Shown one piece after another: positions 61,107 through 64,000 of a DNA stretch of 64,000 bases (its first letter is position 1; every line of letters begins with the position of its first letter). The position numbers and the translations under genes are program-made. Where the stretch lies: contig VCCP01000001.1 of NCBI GenBank assembly GCA_005765155.1, positions 4,588,001 to 4,652,000 on the forward strand, written 5' to 3'. The DNA comes from Zelopaecilomyces penicillatus. Lineage: Eukaryota; Ascomycota; Sordariomycetes; Hypocreales; Pseudodiploosporaceae. The notes under the pieces were generated by a model. The model did no database searches and had not been told where the DNA came from. It was given only the letters and a program-made list of their open reading frames with translations.

Positions 61107-62699
61107 ATGGCCTCCGTGACTGCCGATGATGTTTTGGCAACTGATCCACCGAAAATGCACCGGGCATGCGACGAGTGTCGTAAGTATTATCCTGCAAGGG
61201 GTTCCTGATCCTGCTCCGACCATAGTCTCGGAGACTTATCACTTGCTCGTCTAGGCTCCCGAAAAGTAGCCTGCACCAAAGAGCCAGATGGCTGCTCCAG
61301 ATGCGTACGGGAAGGCATTCCGTGCCGTTACTCACCCCAAAAGCCCATGGGTCGCCCGCGCAAGAGGCGCCATCTTGAAGAGCAGGCGCAGCTGTCGTCT
61401 TGTACTGAATCTGAAACTGTTGGCCGACACCTGAACGACTCTGTTCGAGATGATGTCACAAGTACCACCACCACCTCTAATCCCCCTACCATCATCGCCA
61501 ATGCCACAAATCTCGACACTCAAGATTTCATCCAATCAGACCTGTCATTGGAACCCAATCTGGACTTTTTGAGCCAATTTCCAGACTCTAGTCTACCCTT
61601 TCTCGATTTGATGCCGGATTACAACACCGGGACTGATGACTTTATCCATCCTTATGTGTTTAATGGGCTTCCATCTGGCCAAGGGCTCTTTGAGAGCTCC
61701 CCTTTCCCTACCGTAACGATGAGCGGCACCGACCTCATTGGTAGTATCAACTTCGAAGATCTAGATCCCTCTGTGGCTAGCATGTCTAGAGACATCGGCA
61801 GTTCTATTCAACAGTCTATAGCCACACATAAAACCTCATCCCCTGAACCGAGCGACTCCAATGCTAGCTACCAGGCCACTTCGATAGGGACCCCCGACAC
61901 TCAACTGTCTGCAACTGAAACGCCAAATACCAAGCCTATGCCAACTTCCCCATGCGGTTGCCTCTCAACCATGTACTTGGCGCTCGAATCCCTTACCCAA
62001 CTACCTCAAGATGTCGCAACCGCCATGCGCACCGCACAGAATGCCTGCAAGATTGCACACGAAGTCATAAAATGCCCTTACTGCTACAATATCCCCGTTG
62101 ACGACATATTCAAACCTCCACCCATTCAAAGTTTTCAAAATCTCATGTGTCTCGGCGCACTTATTCCATCCGCCTGCAATGCCTACGCCACTATTCTCGA
62201 AATGGTCGACACCGAGGCAGAAGCCGCCAAGAAGGAGGGTCGAGTGCTTTGGTTTAGCTTCAAGGAGATGAGTGGCGTATGGGGCGAAATCATAGACGAG
62301 AACAAAACCAGTTGCCCAATTGTCAGAGATTACAGCAACAAGTTTCTGCACCCTGATGTGTGGCGGATATCCGTTCGTGTTATCCTGCGCTTAGATGTCT
62401 ATGGAATTGAGGAAGAAATGCATTGCCCACCCGATGATGGGAGCCCAGATCCGTCGCCGCCGCTGCCGCTACCGCGATCAGTGCAATGCGGGCTCAGAGA
62501 TGTTATTACCTTGGTGGATGCGAGGAATAGGAAGAGGCACGAACTTTTTGACTCACTCATCCTGGCAGGCAAAGCCCCATTGCATCCACAATGCGTGCTT
62601 TTCCCCGGGCCGCATCGGATAGTGCCGCCAGAGGAAAGAAACTGCGTCAGGATACTAGAAACAGCAAGGATAGCATTGAGCAACCTTGTGATTAGTTGA
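61107..62699 (+). CDS. Zn2Cys6 binuclear-cluster transcription factor (505 aa, two exons)
   Basis: Join of 61107-61179 and 61255-62699. The 75-bp GT-AG intron splits the Arg codon just after the second Cys, a common intron place in this family. The cluster is canonical: C21-x2-C24-x6-C31-x6-C38-x2-C41-x6-C48, followed by a basic KPMGRPRKRR linker that also contains an AT-hook-like GRPRKR. The middle (about 70-240) is acidic, Ser/Thr/Pro-rich and likely transactivating. The C-terminal part, from CGCLSTMYLALESL through HEVIKCPYC, resembles the region shared by AflR-like and other pathway-specific fungal regulators. It probably binds CGG-type sites in the nucleus. Its target genes cannot be read from the window. 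The acyltransferase 2.6 kb away is a possible but unproven target. Confidence 0.9.
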
Positions 62700-63413
62700 G
62701 GTGCTTCAGATGAGATTAAGCGGGGGGGATGACATGTGAACTTTGTGGCGTTGGATGAGGACAAAGCCAGTTTGGCGAAGATTTGTTACGAAATTTTGAT
62801 GATTAGCGATTTTCGGCGTACGATACCTAAGAATAATAGGAATTTAGATAAACTACAAACTGGGGGAACTACTGGATTGAATCAATATAGCCTTTGGGAG
62901 AGTATAACACACTTATTACCTGGTTTTATACATGTAGTCTTGAGCGATACATTTCAGAAATGGATTTGAGATGGAGCATCTTTTACATCTATGGCCTCAT
63001 ATAGCTCAGCTAAGTTATGATTAAGTTTGTTGAGTGTTTATTCAAAGCTTTTAATGACTGACATCAGTAGCAGTCTCCACATGAAATGGAATTGCGCTCT
63101 TACTATATGTTCCAGCTACCTTGACATGCCAAATTGTGGACATGATATGCCTCAGATACGACTCATGCCCAATAAATAAATAAAAAAACCAAAAAAAAAA
63201 CTCCAGAAATCCAATGCAACAGCCCTTCCAGGCCAAACACCATGCTTGTACAACCGGAATTGACCAGCAAACTCATAAACATGAACATAACACATCAAAT
63301 GCGATTGTGACAAAAGAAGGAAACAATCAGACACGGAGCAGCGCTCTTCGAAAATACCCCGGAGAATCGGTAAAAGACGGAAACTTCCATTTCAACCACC
63401 GCCTTTATCCAGG
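62700..63413. other. Convergent 3' spacer
   Basis: About 700 bp, AT-rich, between the stop codons of the Zn2Cys6 factor and the last minus-strand gene. It holds A-rich runs near 63170-63200. No gene is seen. Confidence 0.6.
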
Positions 63414-64000
63414 TTAATCCTCAACCATACCTAGCACCTCAAGCTCCATCCTGACGAGCTGCTCAAACTCTTCACGCTCGATACCTGATGCGCGAGACAG
63501 CATATACAGGCTGCGGATGCTACGCGACACATGCTGCTTGACGCTAAATTCATTCTGTTCCTGTTTACCCGCCGAGGCCTCAAGTTTGGCAACAGTCTGC
63601 GACCCGCTGGAGCTCGCGCTCGATTCAGGGCGCGGATGCAGGATGGAAGCTTCTTCGGTCGAGCGAGTGTCATTCTTTGAAGACGTCTTGTCTAACTCTG
63701 CAAAGGTCCAGGACCCTTTTGTCTCGTTGGGCTCTGTCTGTGCGGTGGCTTCTTGCGCGGGATTCGTGCGGCCGAGGCCAAGTGGCGGGTTGAGGTGTGC
63801 CTGTTGGGCCTCCTCGTCGGGGTCGTGGTTATCCATGGCAGGCTGGACCTGGTCGTATTGCGCAAAGTAGTCATCATCATCATCATCATTGTTATTGTCG
63901 GTGGAGGTCTGGTTTTGATAGTATGCTCCGGATTGGGTTGCCGCACCGCCTGTTTGGGGAGCTGGCGAGCGGTTGTTGGCGGGGGTCCGGGCAGGCGTTG
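63414..64000 (-). CDS. C-terminal part of an unrecognised acidic protein (runs off the window)
   Basis: The minus-strand frame ending at the stop at 63414-63416 stays open to the window edge, giving 194 visible residues. The internal Met at 63836 is not the start, because the frame continues upstream with coding-like sequence. The visible part begins Thr/Pro/Gln/Asn-rich, passes a run of six Asp (from the ATC/GAT triplet repeat near 63872-63889) and a DYFAQYDQ segment. It continues through Ser/Glu-rich sequence to a helical, leucine-rich C-terminus (SIRSLYMLSRASGIEREEFEQ) that could be a protein-binding helix. No domain family is recognised and no function is proposed. Confidence 0.7.
   Translation of the reverse strand, partial: TPARTPANNRSPAPQTGGAATQSGAYYQNQTSTDNNNDDDDDDYFAQYDQVQPAMDNHDPDEEAQQAHLNPPLGLGRTNPAQEATAQTEPNETKGSWTFAELDKTSSKNDTRSTEEASILHPRPESSASSSGSQTVAKLEASAGKQEQNEFSVKQHVSRSIRSLYMLSRASGIEREEFEQLVRMELEVLGMVED

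Noticed and set aside
4308..62699. A secondary-metabolite cluster joining the P450, transporter, acyltransferase and Zn2Cys6 genes
   Set aside because: The genes are spread over 58 kb among housekeeping genes, and no polyketide, peptide or terpene core enzyme is present.
1..64000. CRISPR arrays, insertion sequences or bacterial operons
   Set aside because: The genes have spliceosomal introns and fungal families, and no spaced direct repeats of CRISPR type were seen.

Overview
The window reads as nuclear DNA of a filamentous ascomycete, most likely a sordariomycete and probably Hypocreales. The basis is short GT-AG introns (mostly 47-100 bp), CT-rich leaders, long spacers full of simple repeats, and fungal-specific families such as a Pkr1 homologue, a Zn2Cys6 factor, a wax-synthase-like acyltransferase and a sucrose-type symporter. 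Twelve protein genes and one tRNA gene are supported. Exon joins were deduced by eye from splice signals and reading frame, and every complete joined model closes in frame.

Layout, left to right. 1-2249 (-) is the 5' part of a large, Gln/Ser-rich, low-complexity protein. 4308-6098 (-) is a membrane-anchored cytochrome P450. 8016-10420 (-) is a four-exon RING-finger protein with a long CT-rich leader. 15894-18554 (-) is the anaphase-promoting complex cullin APC2, without introns. 24287-25459 (-) is an atypical C2H2 transcription factor whose start codon lies on an exon with only 5 coding bases. From 25.5 to 39.9 kb no gene can be supported. This gene-poor stretch is not strongly AT-rich and holds a tRNA-like relic, minisatellites and many GGTAGGT/ACCTACC motifs. 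39887-40381 (+) is PKR1, a V-ATPase assembly factor. It converges on 40861-42898 (-), a six-exon GPH-type sucrose symporter.

44214-50074 (-) is a 1908-residue Rho-family GEF with DH, BAR and SH3 parts. Divergent from it, 52595-56428 (+) is a complete telomerase reverse transcriptase (TERT) with eight exons and all catalytic motifs. It converges on 56717-58486 (-), a wax-synthase-like membrane O-acyltransferase. A tRNA-Gly(CCC) gene with changed elbow residues lies at 59654-59725 (-). A Zn2Cys6 transcription factor follows at 61107-62699 (+). The window ends with the 3' part of an unrecognised acidic protein (63414-64000, -).

The genes are mainly unlinked housekeeping functions: cell cycle, telomere maintenance, polarity, V-ATPase assembly and sugar uptake. 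There are accessory metabolic genes (P450, acyltransferase, Zn2Cys6 factor), but they are too dispersed to argue for one biosynthetic cluster. No clear new multi-gene system was found. The items most worth checking are the tRNA-Gly elbow double change, the splice-choice pattern of TERT, the tRNA-like element in the gene-poor region and the orphan CT-rich leaders.
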